A program made the translations under genes and the position numbers. The notes below the pieces were generated by a model. That model had not been told where the DNA came from and did no database searches. It saw nothing but the letters and a program-made list of their open reading frames with translations. A stretch of DNA of 64,000 nt from an uncultured Porphyromonadaceae bacterium (lineage in GTDB: Bacteria > Bacteroidota > Bacteroidia > Bacteroidales > Muribaculaceae), in assembly GCA_902495075.1 (NCBI GenBank), contig CABUVO010000015.1:1-64000 (forward strand), in the 5' to 3' direction. The stretch's first letter is position 1. Each line of letters opens with the position of its first letter. Positions 26,292 to 35,577 of this stretch are shown in pieces.

Positions 26292-27386
26292 TTAGGGGTG
26301 GCGGGAGGTTTTGGCGCCGAGGTCGCGTAGGCGTTCGGCGCGGGAGAGGAAGCTGCGGGAGCCGGAGGTGAGGCGCGAGATGGCTGATTCGTAGCTGCGA
26401 TGGGCGGCGTTGAGGTTTTTCTCGATGTTCTGTAGGTCGGTGAGGAAGTCTTTGGCTGAGTCGTAGAGCAAGCCTCCCAAACGGGCGATTTCGGCGGCAT
26501 TGCGGTCTTGCGCTTCTTTTCGCCATATTTGCGATACCAGCATTACCAGTCCCATTATCTGCGAGGGAGATACCAATACAATCTTCCGATCGAGTGCGTA
26601 ATTTACAATTGAGTTGTCGGTATCAACAGCTGCAATCAATGCTCCGTCATTGGGGATGAACATCAATACCTGTTCTGCTGAATTTTCTATGGATTTGGGA
26701 TAGTTGCGCGCAGCAAGTTCATCGATGTGTTTCTTGACGGAGGTTATGTGTCGCTTCATTGCCTCCTTAGCTTCCTGATCCGATACCGCTTCGCAAAAAT
26801 CAAGGTAACCGGAAAGCGATGTCTTGGCATCGATGATGATATTACGGTTGTCTGGAAGGAATATAATCAGGTCAGGACGTAGATGGCGACCATCTTCATC
26901 ACGCAAAGAATTCCCCGAGGTGTCGCGCGTTACCTGTGTGTCGAAGTTGATACCTTTCTTCAGTCCCGCGCGTTCGAGCAATGATTCCAGCACGGTTTCT
27001 CCCCATTGTCCCTGTACGCGGTTGTTGCCGCGCAATGCAGAGGAGAGGTTGCGTGCTTCTTCGCCAATGGAAAGATTCAATCGCGTGAGACGTTCTATCT
27101 GATCTGACAAGGAGCGTCGTGAGGCTGCGGCATCCGTGTAGCTCTTAGCCATTTCCCGGTTGAAATCCTCAATGCGCATTTTGAGTGGAGTGAGGATAGT
27201 GGTCAGTTGGTCAGCATTGTTTTGCTGTAGAGTGCGAGCGTTTCTGTCGAGAGACTCGGCTGCCATAAGCTTGAAATTCTGTTCCGATTCCCGAGCCATG
27301 CGGTCCATGCGACTACGGAAATATAAGAGCAGCGCTATCACCGCAATGCTCAGGATAATGCTCAGAATAACTAATGCTTCAATCAT
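26292..27386 (-). CDS. rmuC: DNA recombination protein RmuC
   Basis: A 364-residue protein with an N-terminal membrane helix (EALVILSIILSIAVIALLLY), a coiled coil to about residue 110, and the RmuC nuclease-like domain with QGQWGETVLESLLERAGL near 130, PDLIIFLPDNRNIIIDAKTS near 176 (the PD...DxK core of the restriction-endonuclease-like fold) and VLVSPSQIMGLVMLVSQIWR near 283. RmuC limits recombination between inverted repeats and influences genome stability. Its start overlaps the stop of the upstream apbE-like gene by 4 bases (ATGA), so the two form an operon. The 3' end is C-rich on the coding strand. Confidence 0.93.
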   Translation of the reverse strand: MIEALVILSIILSIAVIALLLYFRSRMDRMARESEQNFKLMAAESLDRNARTLQQNNADQLTTILTPLKMRIEDFNREMAKSYTDAAASRRSLSDQIERLTRLNLSIGEEARNLSSALRGNNRVQGQWGETVLESLLERAGLKKGINFDTQVTRDTSGNSLRDEDGRHLRPDLIIFLPDNRNIIIDAKTSLSGYLDFCEAVSDQEAKEAMKRHITSVKKHIDELAARNYPKSIENSAEQVLMFIPNDGALIAAVDTDNSIVNYALDRKIVLVSPSQIMGLVMLVSQIWRKEAQDRNAAEIARLGGLLYDSAKDFLTDLQNIEKNLNAAHRSYESAISRLTSGSRSFLSRAERLRDLGAKTSRHP

Positions 27387-28393
27387 TTCCGGATAAGTTT
27401 TTCAAATTGAGGTGAAGTCCAGACTGTGGAATCTGTTAATACAAGCATTACGGGCAAGCGCAGTGAGTTGTTTAGTTCTTGAGATTTTTTACTGCCCATA
27501 GCCATAAAGGCTGTGGCGAGACCATCCGCCTGCATGGCGGTCGGGGCAAGAACTGTTGCGGAGATGACATCTGTCGCAACAGGGCGCCCTGTTGTGGCGG
27601 AAATCGTATGCCCGTAAGTGGAACCATCTGATGCTTTGTGGAAATTGCGGTAATTGCCGGATGTGGCAACACCCATATCGGTTACAGCAATGATTTCTTG
27701 AGAATCGTGTATCTCCCGGTCTGCCGACAGAATGGGTTTGTCGATGGATATGCGCCATTTTGAACCTTCCGGATTATTGCCCCGCATCATTATTTCGCCT
27801 CCAATTTCAACAAGATAATTTTTTACTCCATTCTGCTCCAACATTTCAGCCACGGCATCGCAACCATAACCTTTGGCGATTGCCGAGAAGTTGAATTCAA
27901 TGCGGGGATCATCTTTGATCAGGGCATCATGCGAAAGGCGTGTTTTCTCTATGCCTACATATTTGAGGATAGAATCTATGCGCAGAGTGTCAGTTGTTGC
28001 AGAATGTCCTTTGCCAAATCCCCAGGCTGTGATGAGAGGAGAAAGGGTCGGATCAAATGCACCTCCGGAAGCCTTGTTGATTTTTTTAGACATCACATAA
28101 ACGCGGATGAAATCAGTATTAACTCTTGTGGAGTCAAATCGATTGACATGGCTCACCAGAGAGGCGGTGTCAAAAACAGAAAGGGATTTTCCGACACGGT
28201 CAAGCACTGCAACTGCAGAATCCGCAAGTGCTTCCGGTCCTTTATATGTGATATGGAAAGAGGTGTTCCATACAAGACCTTCTTTCTTTTGCCAGGAGGA
28301 ATTCTTTTGTTTTGTCTTGCTGCAGCCACCTGCAAGAAGGGCGATGGCGACTGCGAACAAAGTGAAAATCTGGAAAATATATTTTTTAGACAT
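27383..28393 (-). CDS. apbE: FAD:protein FMN transferase (ApbE family) lipoprotein
   Basis: A 336-residue lipoprotein (signal FTLFAVAIALLAGGC, Cys24) that attaches FMN covalently to threonine residues of exported flavoproteins such as NqrB/NqrC and RnfG/RnfD. Family signatures: NTSFHITYKGPEALADSAVA near 43, GAFDPTLSPLITAWGFGKG near 116, the conserved NFSAIAKGYGCDAVAEMLE near 168, EIGGEIMMRG near 197 and YGHTISATTGRP near 261. It is first in a two-gene operon with rmuC. The flavoprotein substrates lie outside this window. Confidence 0.94.
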   Translation of the reverse strand: MSKKYIFQIFTLFAVAIALLAGGCSKTKQKNSSWQKKEGLVWNTSFHITYKGPEALADSAVAVLDRVGKSLSVFDTASLVSHVNRFDSTRVNTDFIRVYVMSKKINKASGGAFDPTLSPLITAWGFGKGHSATTDTLRIDSILKYVGIEKTRLSHDALIKDDPRIEFNFSAIAKGYGCDAVAEMLEQNGVKNYLVEIGGEIMMRGNNPEGSKWRISIDKPILSADREIHDSQEIIAVTDMGVATSGNYRNFHKASDGSTYGHTISATTGRPVATDVISATVLAPTAMQADGLATAFMAMGSKKSQELNNSLRLPVMLVLTDSTVWTSPQFEKLIRK

Positions 28394-28492
28394 ACCTTTA
28401 TGCGTACTTATGATTCAAAGTTAGCGAATAATGCATAAATAGGCAAATCCTTCATGAAATTATTATTGCAAATTCAGCGCTTGACAGCTTAT

Positions 28493-28532
28493 GGGGCACC
28501 AAGGTGCCTTCACTCAACTGGCTTCGCCAGAC
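28493..28532. repeat. 40-bp dispersed repeat, copy 2
   Basis: Same unit as 26191-26230 with three substitutions, two of them in the second hairpin (ctggc-ttc-gccag is a perfect stem here but mismatched in copy 1). The two copies bracket the rmuC-apbE operon in the same orientation. Confidence 0.8.
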
Positions 28533-28685
28533 GACGGATCGCAAACAAACTATTTTATATATTGGGAATTGAATGGAGAATTTAAAGATTGGAATTATGA
28601 AATATAATATGAGTGTGGGAGTTTTGGAAAAGTTTTAGTATTTTTGTAAAAATTTATTCTCCTTAAATTAATCTCCTTATAAATT

Positions 28686-28860
28686 ATTCAACTTTCGCAA
28701 GCGTAAAGTTGAAGTTTAAAAGTTTATTGCGCAGTGCGCAGTTTATAAGTTTATTTGTTTTGCCACGATATGAATATAGAATCCAATTCGAGTCTTACCA
28801 GATAAACTTTTAAACTTATAAACTCTTAAACTTTAAGTTGAAGCTTGCGAAACTTAAATA
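28686..28860. repeat. Imperfect inverted repeat in the 513-bp apbE-uxuA intergenic region
   Basis: The 28394-28906 gap holds no gene I can support. It contains repeat copy 2, a possible -7 element (TATTTTTG at 28639-28646), and this inverted repeat. The left arm, around cgcaagcgtaaagttg then aagtttaaaagttta, is mirrored on the right by taaacttttaaacttataaac then cttgcgaa. A double TGCGCA palindrome lies at 28728-28740. It could be the control region of the hexuronate operon starting at 28907. Confidence 0.55.
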
Positions 28861-28906
28861 AATTATAAAGTAAAAATCTAACGCTAAAACTCAATCGAAC
28901 TAATAT

Positions 28907-30061
28907 ATGGAAAAAACTTGGCGTTGGTTCGGACCCAACGATAAGATAACACTTGAAATGTTGCGCCAGATTGGCGTTGAAGGTATTGTGACGGCGCTTC
29001 ATCATATTCCTAATGGTGAAATATGGAGCGAGGAAGAGGTCAATAAAATGAAAAATTTTATTGAGGAACGCGGGCTGAGATGGTCGGTAGTTGAAAGTCT
29101 TCCTGTTTGCGAGTCTATAAAATACGGCGGTCCTGACCGTGATCACCTCATCGAAAATTACAAGGAAAGTCTGCGAAATTTAGGTAAGGCGGGAGTAAAG
29201 ACAATATGCTATAACTTTATGCCTGTGCTCGACTGGGCGCGAACGGATCTCGAATATCCGAATCCCGATGGCACTTCCAATTTATATTTCAACCGCGCAG
29301 AATTTGCCTATTTCGATATCAATATATTAAAGCGCGAGAATGCCGCTGATGATTATGATGAAGAGACACTTCGCCGTATGCGGGAAGAGGTTGCTCCGCG
29401 CATGGATAAGGAAGCGGAACATCGCCTTGTCGAAAATATCATTGTGAAGACACAGGGATTCGTGAATGGAAACATCACGGAAGATGATCTTGAGCCTGTG
29501 AAGAAATTCCGCGAACTTCTTGATCTTTATAAAGGTATAGACGCAGAAGCTCTTAGAGCAAATATGGCTTATTTCCTTAACGCCATCATGCCCGTGTGCG
29601 ATGAATATGGCATAGACATGTGCGTACATCCCGATGATCCTCCAATGCCTATCCTTGGTTTGCCGAGAATTGTTACCTGCGATGCGGATATAGAGGCATT
29701 CCTGAATGCTGTGCCGAATCCTCATAATGGACTTACATTTTGTGCCGGTTCTCTGAGTGCCGGAGCACATAATGATGTTGTGGAGCTGGCGAAGAAATAT
29801 GCTTCACGCACTCATTTCGTGCATGCCCGCATTTGCAAGGTGCAGCCTAACGGCGATTTTAAGGAATCTACACATCTTGATCCAAGACTTATCGAGGTTG
29901 TGAGAATATTTGAAAAGGAGCGACCGGGAGTGGCAATGCGTGTGGATCATGCGCCGCTGATGCTTGGCGACGATAAGATGGGATATAATGCCGGGTATTC
30001 TTTCCATGGAAGAATGCTGGCGCTCGGGATGATTTCGGGAGTGATGGCGGCGCTTAAATAG
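28907..30061 (+). CDS. uxuA: Mannonate dehydratase
   Basis: A 384-residue enzyme that dehydrates D-mannonate to 2-keto-3-deoxy-D-gluconate in hexuronate breakdown. Recognisable signatures are the N-terminus WRWFGPNDKITLEMLRQIGV, EGIVTALHHIPNGEIW, GVKTICYNFMPVLDWARTDL near 97, MCVHPDDPPMPILGLPRIV near 240, GLTFCAGSLSAG near 277 and RVDHAPLMLGD near 350. These include the Cys, His and Asp ligands for the divalent metal. The next three genes supply the flanking steps and the transporter. Confidence 0.96.
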   Translation: MEKTWRWFGPNDKITLEMLRQIGVEGIVTALHHIPNGEIWSEEEVNKMKNFIEERGLRWSVVESLPVCESIKYGGPDRDHLIENYKESLRNLGKAGVKTICYNFMPVLDWARTDLEYPNPDGTSNLYFNRAEFAYFDINILKRENAADDYDEETLRRMREEVAPRMDKEAEHRLVENIIVKTQGFVNGNITEDDLEPVKKFRELLDLYKGIDAEALRANMAYFLNAIMPVCDEYGIDMCVHPDDPPMPILGLPRIVTCDADIEAFLNAVPNPHNGLTFCAGSLSAGAHNDVVELAKKYASRTHFVHARICKVQPNGDFKESTHLDPRLIEVVRIFEKERPGVAMRVDHAPLMLGDDKMGYNAGYSFHGRMLALGMISGVMAALK

Positions 30062-30123
30062 GGCGCTTAAATAGGGCTGTATGGGGCGAGATGGGGCTGA
30101 ATGGGATGGATGGCACGGGGCAT
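30062..30123. repeat. G-rich degenerate tract between uxuA and the SDR gene
   Basis: About 60 bases of GGGGCGA/GATGGGG variants immediately after the uxuA stop, similar to the tracts at 4086-4213 and 39843-39903. Here the G-rich strand is the sense strand, opposite to the other two. Confidence 0.65.
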
Positions 30124-30158
30124 GACGCTTTATAAGGTTGAAATAAAAGAATTCGAAT

Positions 30159-30971
30159 ATGAGCAATATATTTTCAGTTAAGGATAAGGTGGTGGTGATC
30201 ACCGGGGGAACCGGTGTATTGGGAAGTTGCATAGGTAAGTATCTCGCATCGGAAGGGGCGAAGGTAGTGATATTAGGTCGCCGCAAAGAGGAGGGTGATG
30301 CCATTGTGAAAGAGATAAAAGATAACGGCGGAGAAGCTATGTTTCTTGTGACCGATGTCATGAATAAAGAGGTGGTTGAGCAAAATTGTGCTGACATTCT
30401 TGCGACATATGGTAAGGTTGATTCGTTGCTGAATGCAGCGGGCGGCAACATGCCGGGTGCAACTATCCCCCCTTCGGGCACATTCTTCGATGTGAAGGTT
30501 GAGGAGTTTGAGCGTGTGCTCAATGTCAATCTTACGGGTACTGTGATTCCTACTCAGGTCTTTCTTCGCCCAATGGTCGAGGCAGGGAAGGGAACAATCG
30601 TGAATTTTTCTTCCATGGCGGCATTTCGTCCTTTGACTCGTGTGATGGGATATGCTGCAGCTAAAGCGGGCATTAGCAATTTCACCGCGTTTATGGCAAA
30701 CGAAGTTGCCACCAAGTTCACTCCGGAGATTCGCGTCAATGCCATCGCTCCCGGATTCTTCCTGACCAACCAGAACCGCAGTCTTCTCACAAATCCTGAC
30801 GGAAGTTACACGGAGCGCGGACAAGATGTGATCCGTCAGACTCCGTTCAAGAGATTTGGTCGTGCGGAGGAGCTTTGCGGCACAATACAGTATCTCATAT
30901 CTGATGCATCCTCATTTGTGACCGGCACTGTGGCAATCGTGGACGGAGGGTTTAATGCGTTTGCCATGTAG
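30159..30971 (+). CDS. uxuB: SDR-family D-mannonate oxidoreductase (fructuronate reductase)
   Basis: A 270-residue short-chain dehydrogenase. The Rossmann motif GGTGVLGS is at 16-23, NAAG near 94, and the catalytic Ser (VNFSSMAAF), Tyr and Lys (YAAAKAG) near 150-170. The C-terminal APGFFLTNQNRSLLTNPDGS and TGTVAIVDGGFNAFAM are characteristic of the SDR-type mannonate oxidoreductases that sit beside uxuA in Bacteroidota and Firmicutes. It would interconvert D-fructuronate and D-mannonate with NAD(H). It is not the long-chain UxuB of E. coli, so the symbol is by role. Specificity is inferred from context. Confidence 0.85.
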   Translation: MSNIFSVKDKVVVITGGTGVLGSCIGKYLASEGAKVVILGRRKEEGDAIVKEIKDNGGEAMFLVTDVMNKEVVEQNCADILATYGKVDSLLNAAGGNMPGATIPPSGTFFDVKVEEFERVLNVNLTGTVIPTQVFLRPMVEAGKGTIVNFSSMAAFRPLTRVMGYAAAKAGISNFTAFMANEVATKFTPEIRVNAIAPGFFLTNQNRSLLTNPDGSYTERGQDVIRQTPFKRFGRAEELCGTIQYLISDASSFVTGTVAIVDGGFNAFAM

Positions 30972-30987
30972 TCAATCATGTTGTTAA

Positions 30988-31022
30988 TTAGGAATTAGGA
31001 GTTAGGAATTAGGAATTAGGAA
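30988..31022. repeat. Five tandem TTAGGAA/G heptamers
   Basis: Five head-to-tail 7-base units (TTAGGAA with one TTAGGAG) between the SDR gene and uxaC. Three more units of the same kind occur at 49918-49938. Confidence 0.8.
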
Positions 31023-31053
31023 TGTGAGATGCAACTAATATATAATTAAGGGT

Positions 31054-32469
31054 ATGAAGGAGTTTATGGATAAGGAATTCTTGCTGGAAACAGAGACGGC
31101 AAAGGATCTTTATCACAATCATGCGGCAAAAATGCCTATAATAGATTATCATTGCCATCTTGATCCGGCAATGATAGCAAACGACTATAAGTTTAATTCG
31201 ATTACCGAACTTTGGCTGGGTGGTGATCATTACAAATGGCGTGCGCTTCGGGCTAACGGTGTTGAGGAGAGATTTATCACCGGAAAAGATACTTCCGATT
31301 GGGAGAGATTTGAGAAATGGGCAGAAACAGTGCCTTACACATTTCGGAATCCTCTCTATCACTGGACTCATCTCGAATTGCGTACTGCTTTCGGAATTGA
31401 CAAGCAACTGAATCCTCAGACTGCAAGGGAGATATACGATGAATGCAATGAAAAATTGCGTACTGACCCATCGATGACAGCTCGCGGACTGATGCGTAAA
31501 TATGGTGTGGAAACCGTATGCACCACTGATGATCCAGTGGATTCATTAGAACATCACCTCCGATTGAGAGAGGAGGGTTTTGAAATCAAGGTTCTGCCTA
31601 CCTGGCGTCCGGATAAGGCTATGGCTGTTGAAAATCCGGAAGCGTTTAAAGCATATGTGGAAAAACTTTCCGAGGCGGCCGGCATAGCTGTCGAAAATTT
31701 CAATGATTTCACAGAGGCGTTGCAACGGCGTCATGATTTCTTTGAAGAGTGCGGATGTGGTTTGAGTGATCATGGAATATCCGAATTTTATGCCGATGAT
31801 TTTACCGAAGAAGAGATTCCGGAGATCTTTGATAAAGTTACGAATGGAAATAAGCTGACGGATAATGAGATTTCTAAATTCAAGAGCAAGATGCTTGAAT
31901 TGTTTGGAGTAATGGATGCCGCTTCAGGGTGGACGCAGCAATTCCATTATGGAACCATCCGCAATTCCAATTCTTTGATGATGGAGAAGCTTGGCCCTGA
32001 CAGTGGATTTGATTCTATCGGTGAATTCAATACAGCCCAAAGTTGTGCGAAATTCCTGGATCGTCTTAATAGTAAAGGCAAGCTTGCGAAGACGATTCTA
32101 TATAATCTTAATCCTTGTGCAAACGAGGTTGTGGCTACGATGATAGGTAATTTCCAGGATGGTAGCGTGGCAGGAAAGATGCAGTTCGGTTCGGGATGGT
32201 GGTTTAACGATCAGATCGATGGTATGGTTAGGCAGATGAATGCGTTGTCAAACCAGGGACTCCTCAGCAGGTTCGTGGGAATGCTCACGGATTCGCGCTC
32301 ATTCGTGTCATATCCCAGACATGAGTATTTCCGCAGAACGCTCTGTAATCTCATAGGCAACGATGTTGAAAACGGTTTGATACCCTACAACGGGTATGAA
32401 AAAGAGCGTGTTCAGAAGATGGTTGAGGATATCTGCTATAACAACGCCAAGAAATTCTTCAATTTTTGA
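31054..32469 (+). CDS. uxaC: Glucuronate isomerase
   Basis: A 471-residue enzyme that isomerises D-glucuronate to D-fructuronate and D-galacturonate to D-tagaturonate. The N-terminus MKEFMDKEFLLETETAKDLY and MPIIDYHCHLDP with the metal-binding HxH are diagnostic, as are PLYHWTHLELRTAFGI near 108, VCTTDDPVDSLEHH near 156, WTQQFHYGTIRNSN near 292 and SYPRHEYFRRTLCNLIG near 418. A second ATG lies at 31066; the first is preferred because homologues begin the same way. It fits in the operon between the SDR enzyme and the importer. Confidence 0.96.
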   Translation: MKEFMDKEFLLETETAKDLYHNHAAKMPIIDYHCHLDPAMIANDYKFNSITELWLGGDHYKWRALRANGVEERFITGKDTSDWERFEKWAETVPYTFRNPLYHWTHLELRTAFGIDKQLNPQTAREIYDECNEKLRTDPSMTARGLMRKYGVETVCTTDDPVDSLEHHLRLREEGFEIKVLPTWRPDKAMAVENPEAFKAYVEKLSEAAGIAVENFNDFTEALQRRHDFFEECGCGLSDHGISEFYADDFTEEEIPEIFDKVTNGNKLTDNEISKFKSKMLELFGVMDAASGWTQQFHYGTIRNSNSLMMEKLGPDSGFDSIGEFNTAQSCAKFLDRLNSKGKLAKTILYNLNPCANEVVATMIGNFQDGSVAGKMQFGSGWWFNDQIDGMVRQMNALSNQGLLSRFVGMLTDSRSFVSYPRHEYFRRTLCNLIGNDVENGLIPYNGYEKERVQKMVEDICYNNAKKFFNF

Positions 32470-32551
32470 ATCTTCTTACGAAACTCAAACTTCGGCTATC
32501 CACAATGTCTCAGGACATCAGTCGGAGGGTTATCCTTAAAATTTAATAGAA

Positions 32552-34012
32552 ATGGAAAATGTTTCTTCAATAGCGCTTGCGGCGCGTAAAACCAATTGGC
32601 GATGGGTGATATGCTCGCTTCTATTTTTCGCCACAACGATAAACTATCTCGACCGGCAGGTTCTGTCGCTGACATGGAAAGATTTTATCGCTCCTGAATT
32701 TCATTGGACAGACACCAATTACGGTGCGATTACCGGTTTCTTTTCTCTTTTTTACGCCGGAGTCAGCCTGTTTGCCGGTAAATTCATCGACTGGATGGGA
32801 TCACGGAAGGGATATATCTGGGCGATATTTATATGGTCGCTCGCAGCATGTCTTCATGGAGGATGCGGCTGGCTGACAATGAAGATAGAGGGGCTTGACT
32901 CCGTCGAAGCTTTGGCGATGGTCAAAAGCGGTTCTGCTCTTGCTCTGTCAATAGCTACGGTTAGCGTATATCTTTTCCTTGGGTGCAGGGCACTTCTCGC
33001 TATTGGTGAGGCAGGAAACTTTCCTGCTGCAATCAAGGTGACAGCTCAGTATTTCCCGAAGAAAGACCGGGCATTCGCTACATCCATATTTAATGCCGGC
33101 GCCTCGGTAGGCGCGTTGGCAGCTCCGCTATGCATCCCTGTTCTCGCAAAGATGTGGGGATGGGAGATGGCATTTGTCATCATTGGTGCACTTGGCTTTA
33201 TATGGATGGGCTTCTGGGTCAATCTCTATTCAGCTCCGGAAAAATCAAGATTCGTGAATGAAGCAGAATTGGCTTACATACAGCAGGACGAAGCAGGAGA
33301 AAGTGAAAAACAGATAGAGAAGGAAGAAACCAAGACAATATCTTTCTGGAAATGTATCAGTTTCCGTCAGACCTGGGCATTTATAGCCGGAAAGGCATTG
33401 ACCGACGGTGTGTGGTGGTTCCTTCTGTTTTGGGCACCGGCATATTTCTCCGATCAGTTCGGCTTTGCAAGTTACACTCCAATGGGACAGGCATTGATCT
33501 TCACATTGTATTTCATTGTCACTGTGCTTTCCATTATGGGTGGTTATCTTCCCAAGATTTTTGTGGAAAACAGAGGAATGAATCCCTATGCCGGACGAAT
33601 GCGTGCGATGTTGATATTTGCATTTGTGCCCATTCTTGCATTGTTCGCACAGCCGTTGGGAGTATATTCGGCATGGTGGCCTGCAGTAATCATCGGTCTT
33701 GCAGGCGCGGCACATCAGGCTTGGAGTGCGAACTTGTATTCAACTATCGGCGACATGTTCCCGACATCTACTGTTGGCACAATCGTCGGTATCGGCACAA
33801 TGGCAGGAGGTGTGAGCTCCTATATCATTAACCAAGGTTCGGGTATTCTTTTCGATTATGCTGCTAATCAGGGCGAAGCTTTCTCATTTATGGGATTCCA
33901 TGGCAAACCGGCAGGATATATGATAGTGTTCAGCGTTTGTGCGATTTCTTATCTCTTGGCATGGGTAGTGATGAAGACGTTGGTGCCGCGATATAAGAAA
34001 ATTGAGATCTGA
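32552..34012 (+). CDS. exuT: MFS hexuronate transporter (ExuT-type)
   Basis: A 486-residue major facilitator with about 12 membrane helices. The first is NWRWVICSLLFFATTINYLD followed by RQVLSLTW, a signature of the anion:cation symporter (ExuT/GudP) branch. GSRKGYIW in loop 2-3, EAGNFPAAIKVTAQYFPKKD near 152 and FNAGASVGALAAP near 180 also fit. It would import glucuronate or galacturonate with protons. Context with uxuA, uxaC and the mannonate oxidoreductase supports the substrate. The KDG kinase and aldolase needed to finish the pathway are not in the window. Confidence 0.9.
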   Translation: MENVSSIALAARKTNWRWVICSLLFFATTINYLDRQVLSLTWKDFIAPEFHWTDTNYGAITGFFSLFYAGVSLFAGKFIDWMGSRKGYIWAIFIWSLAACLHGGCGWLTMKIEGLDSVEALAMVKSGSALALSIATVSVYLFLGCRALLAIGEAGNFPAAIKVTAQYFPKKDRAFATSIFNAGASVGALAAPLCIPVLAKMWGWEMAFVIIGALGFIWMGFWVNLYSAPEKSRFVNEAELAYIQQDEAGESEKQIEKEETKTISFWKCISFRQTWAFIAGKALTDGVWWFLLFWAPAYFSDQFGFASYTPMGQALIFTLYFIVTVLSIMGGYLPKIFVENRGMNPYAGRMRAMLIFAFVPILALFAQPLGVYSAWWPAVIIGLAGAAHQAWSANLYSTIGDMFPTSTVGTIVGIGTMAGGVSSYIINQGSGILFDYAANQGEAFSFMGFHGKPAGYMIVFSVCAISYLLAWVVMKTLVPRYKKIEI

Positions 34013-34101
34013 TAGATGACATCAGTTTCTAAGTATTGACGGAAAAATAAAGAAAAATTAAAAATTTTGAATGAATTTCTCAAATATACTGAATATTTTG
34101 T

Positions 34102-34109
34102 TATCTTTG
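34102..34109 (+). promoter_or_regulatory. -7 promoter element for the DJ-1 gene
   Basis: TATCTTTG matches TAnnTTTG, giving a start near 34116 and a leader of about 39 bases. No clear TTTG lies at the expected -33 distance. Confidence 0.55.
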
Positions 34110-34154
34110 TGGTGAGATAAACACACTGACACTAATGAAATAAAATTTTGAGCT

Positions 34155-34745
34155 ATGAGAGAATCTTATGTATTTCTTGCCGATGGTTTTGAAGAGGTCG
34201 AGGCATTAACCCCGGTGGATGTTCTTCGTCGGGCTGAGATGCCGGTGAAGACAGTTTCGATCTCCTCATCGCTCCAGGTAACCGGAGCCCACGGCGTAAC
34301 TATTACTGCAGACCTAATTTTCAACAATGCGCTTTTTAAAGATGCCGCCTGGCTGATTCTACCTGGAGGAATGCCCGGAGCCACGAATCTGTATGATTTC
34401 GATCCGTTGCACGGCTTGCTTAAGAATCAATTTGAATCTAAGAGCGGGAAGATTGCCGCAATTTGCGCGTCGCCGGCAGTGGTGCTCGGTCAGATGGGTC
34501 TTTTGAAAGGACGGGAAGCGACATGTTATCCCGGTTTTGAAAAAATGATGACCGGAGCAATTCATTCAGAGAAGAGGGTCGTGACCGATGACAAATTTGT
34601 GCTTGGCGCAGGACCTGCGCTTGCTCTGAAATGGTCATTGGCTATTGTAGAGGCGCAACTTGGACGTGAGAAAGCTGATAATGTTGCCGCAGGGATGCTT
34701 CTATATAATAGGAACCGTGCAGACGTTGACAATTATTTTGGTTGA
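34155..34745 (+). CDS. DJ-1/PfpI family protein
   Basis: A 196-residue protein of the DJ-1/YajL branch. It starts YVFLADGFEEVEALTPVDVL, with the conserved acidic residue (Glu17 region) that activates the cysteine. The nucleophile elbow is AAICASPAVV with Cys near 103, and PGGMPGATNL near 75 is the usual substrate loop. Family members act as glyoxalases/deglycases or oxidative-stress protein protectors; which applies here cannot be told. yigZ follows after 37 bases. Confidence 0.92.
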   Translation: MRESYVFLADGFEEVEALTPVDVLRRAEMPVKTVSISSSLQVTGAHGVTITADLIFNNALFKDAAWLILPGGMPGATNLYDFDPLHGLLKNQFESKSGKIAAICASPAVVLGQMGLLKGREATCYPGFEKMMTGAIHSEKRVVTDDKFVLGAGPALALKWSLAIVEAQLGREKADNVAAGMLLYNRNRADVDNYFG

Positions 34746-34782
34746 AAATTCAGCGCATATTATATTAGTATAATTACTCAAG

Positions 34783-35382
34783 ATGTCTGACATCTACTAC
34801 ACGATAAAAGGAGCCGGTGAATCTCAATATAAGGAGAAGATGAGCCGGTTCCTTTCATTTGCCATCCCGGTGGCGGATGCCGAAGAAGCCAAGGTTGAAG
34901 TGAAGCGCTTCCAAAACAGGTTTCATGATGCCCGTCATGTCTGTTGGGCGTATATGATAGGTCCTGATCGTAAGGAATGGCAGTTGAACGACAATGGAGA
35001 ACCTTCGGGCACAGCCGGCAAACCGATATTAGGTCAGATCAACAGTTTTGAGCTGACGAATGTACTCGTGATTGTCGTCAGGTATTTCGGAGGAATCAAA
35101 CTTGGCACATCAGGGCTGATCGCAGCCTATAGGGAAGCAGCCCGACTTGCTCTTGAAGAAGCCGGCAAGATGGAATTGCGCAAGATGGTAAGACTTAAAA
35201 TTGTATTTCCATATGTCGGGGCGGAGGGAGTGATGCGTCTTGTAAAAGGGAATGATATAAATATTCTTGAACGCACGTTTGATAATACCTGCGGCATGAC
35301 GATGGAATTTCCGGAGAGCATGAATGACGAGATTACAGGGAAACTCTTGAAGATTGACGGTGTATCTATAATTGAGGAATAA
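34783..35382 (+). CDS. yigZ: YigZ/IMPACT family protein
   Basis: A 199-residue protein with the UPF0029 (IMPACT N-terminal) domain, showing EKMSRFLSFAIPVADAEEAK near 18, DARHVCWAYMIG near 47, NDNGEPSGTAGKPIL near 68 and VVRYFGGIKLGTSGLIAAYR near 95, the family's most conserved stretch. The C-terminal 80 residues are the smaller DUF1949-like domain. Function is unresolved; proposed roles involve translation or nucleic-acid binding. Homologues are nearly universal in bacteria. Confidence 0.92.
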   Translation: MSDIYYTIKGAGESQYKEKMSRFLSFAIPVADAEEAKVEVKRFQNRFHDARHVCWAYMIGPDRKEWQLNDNGEPSGTAGKPILGQINSFELTNVLVIVVRYFGGIKLGTSGLIAAYREAARLALEEAGKMELRKMVRLKIVFPYVGAEGVMRLVKGNDINILERTFDNTCGMTMEFPESMNDEITGKLLKIDGVSIIEE

Positions 35383-35577
35383 AGACTCAAAATCTACTAA
35401 AAAATGAGTCATTACAGCCCAATTTTAATAAAAATCGTGCAAAATCATAAGAAAATCACTCTGAGATATATAAGGTTTCAAAAAAAATTACGATATTTGC
35501 ATTGCCAAATTTGCTTAGGCATATTTGGAACACCAAGAATATACGAAAAAAGTGTATAAAGATAAAATATCAAAACA

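Noticed and set aside
30988..31022. Heptamer array as a CRISPR
   Set aside because: Units are 7 bases and contiguous with no spacers; no cas genes in the window.
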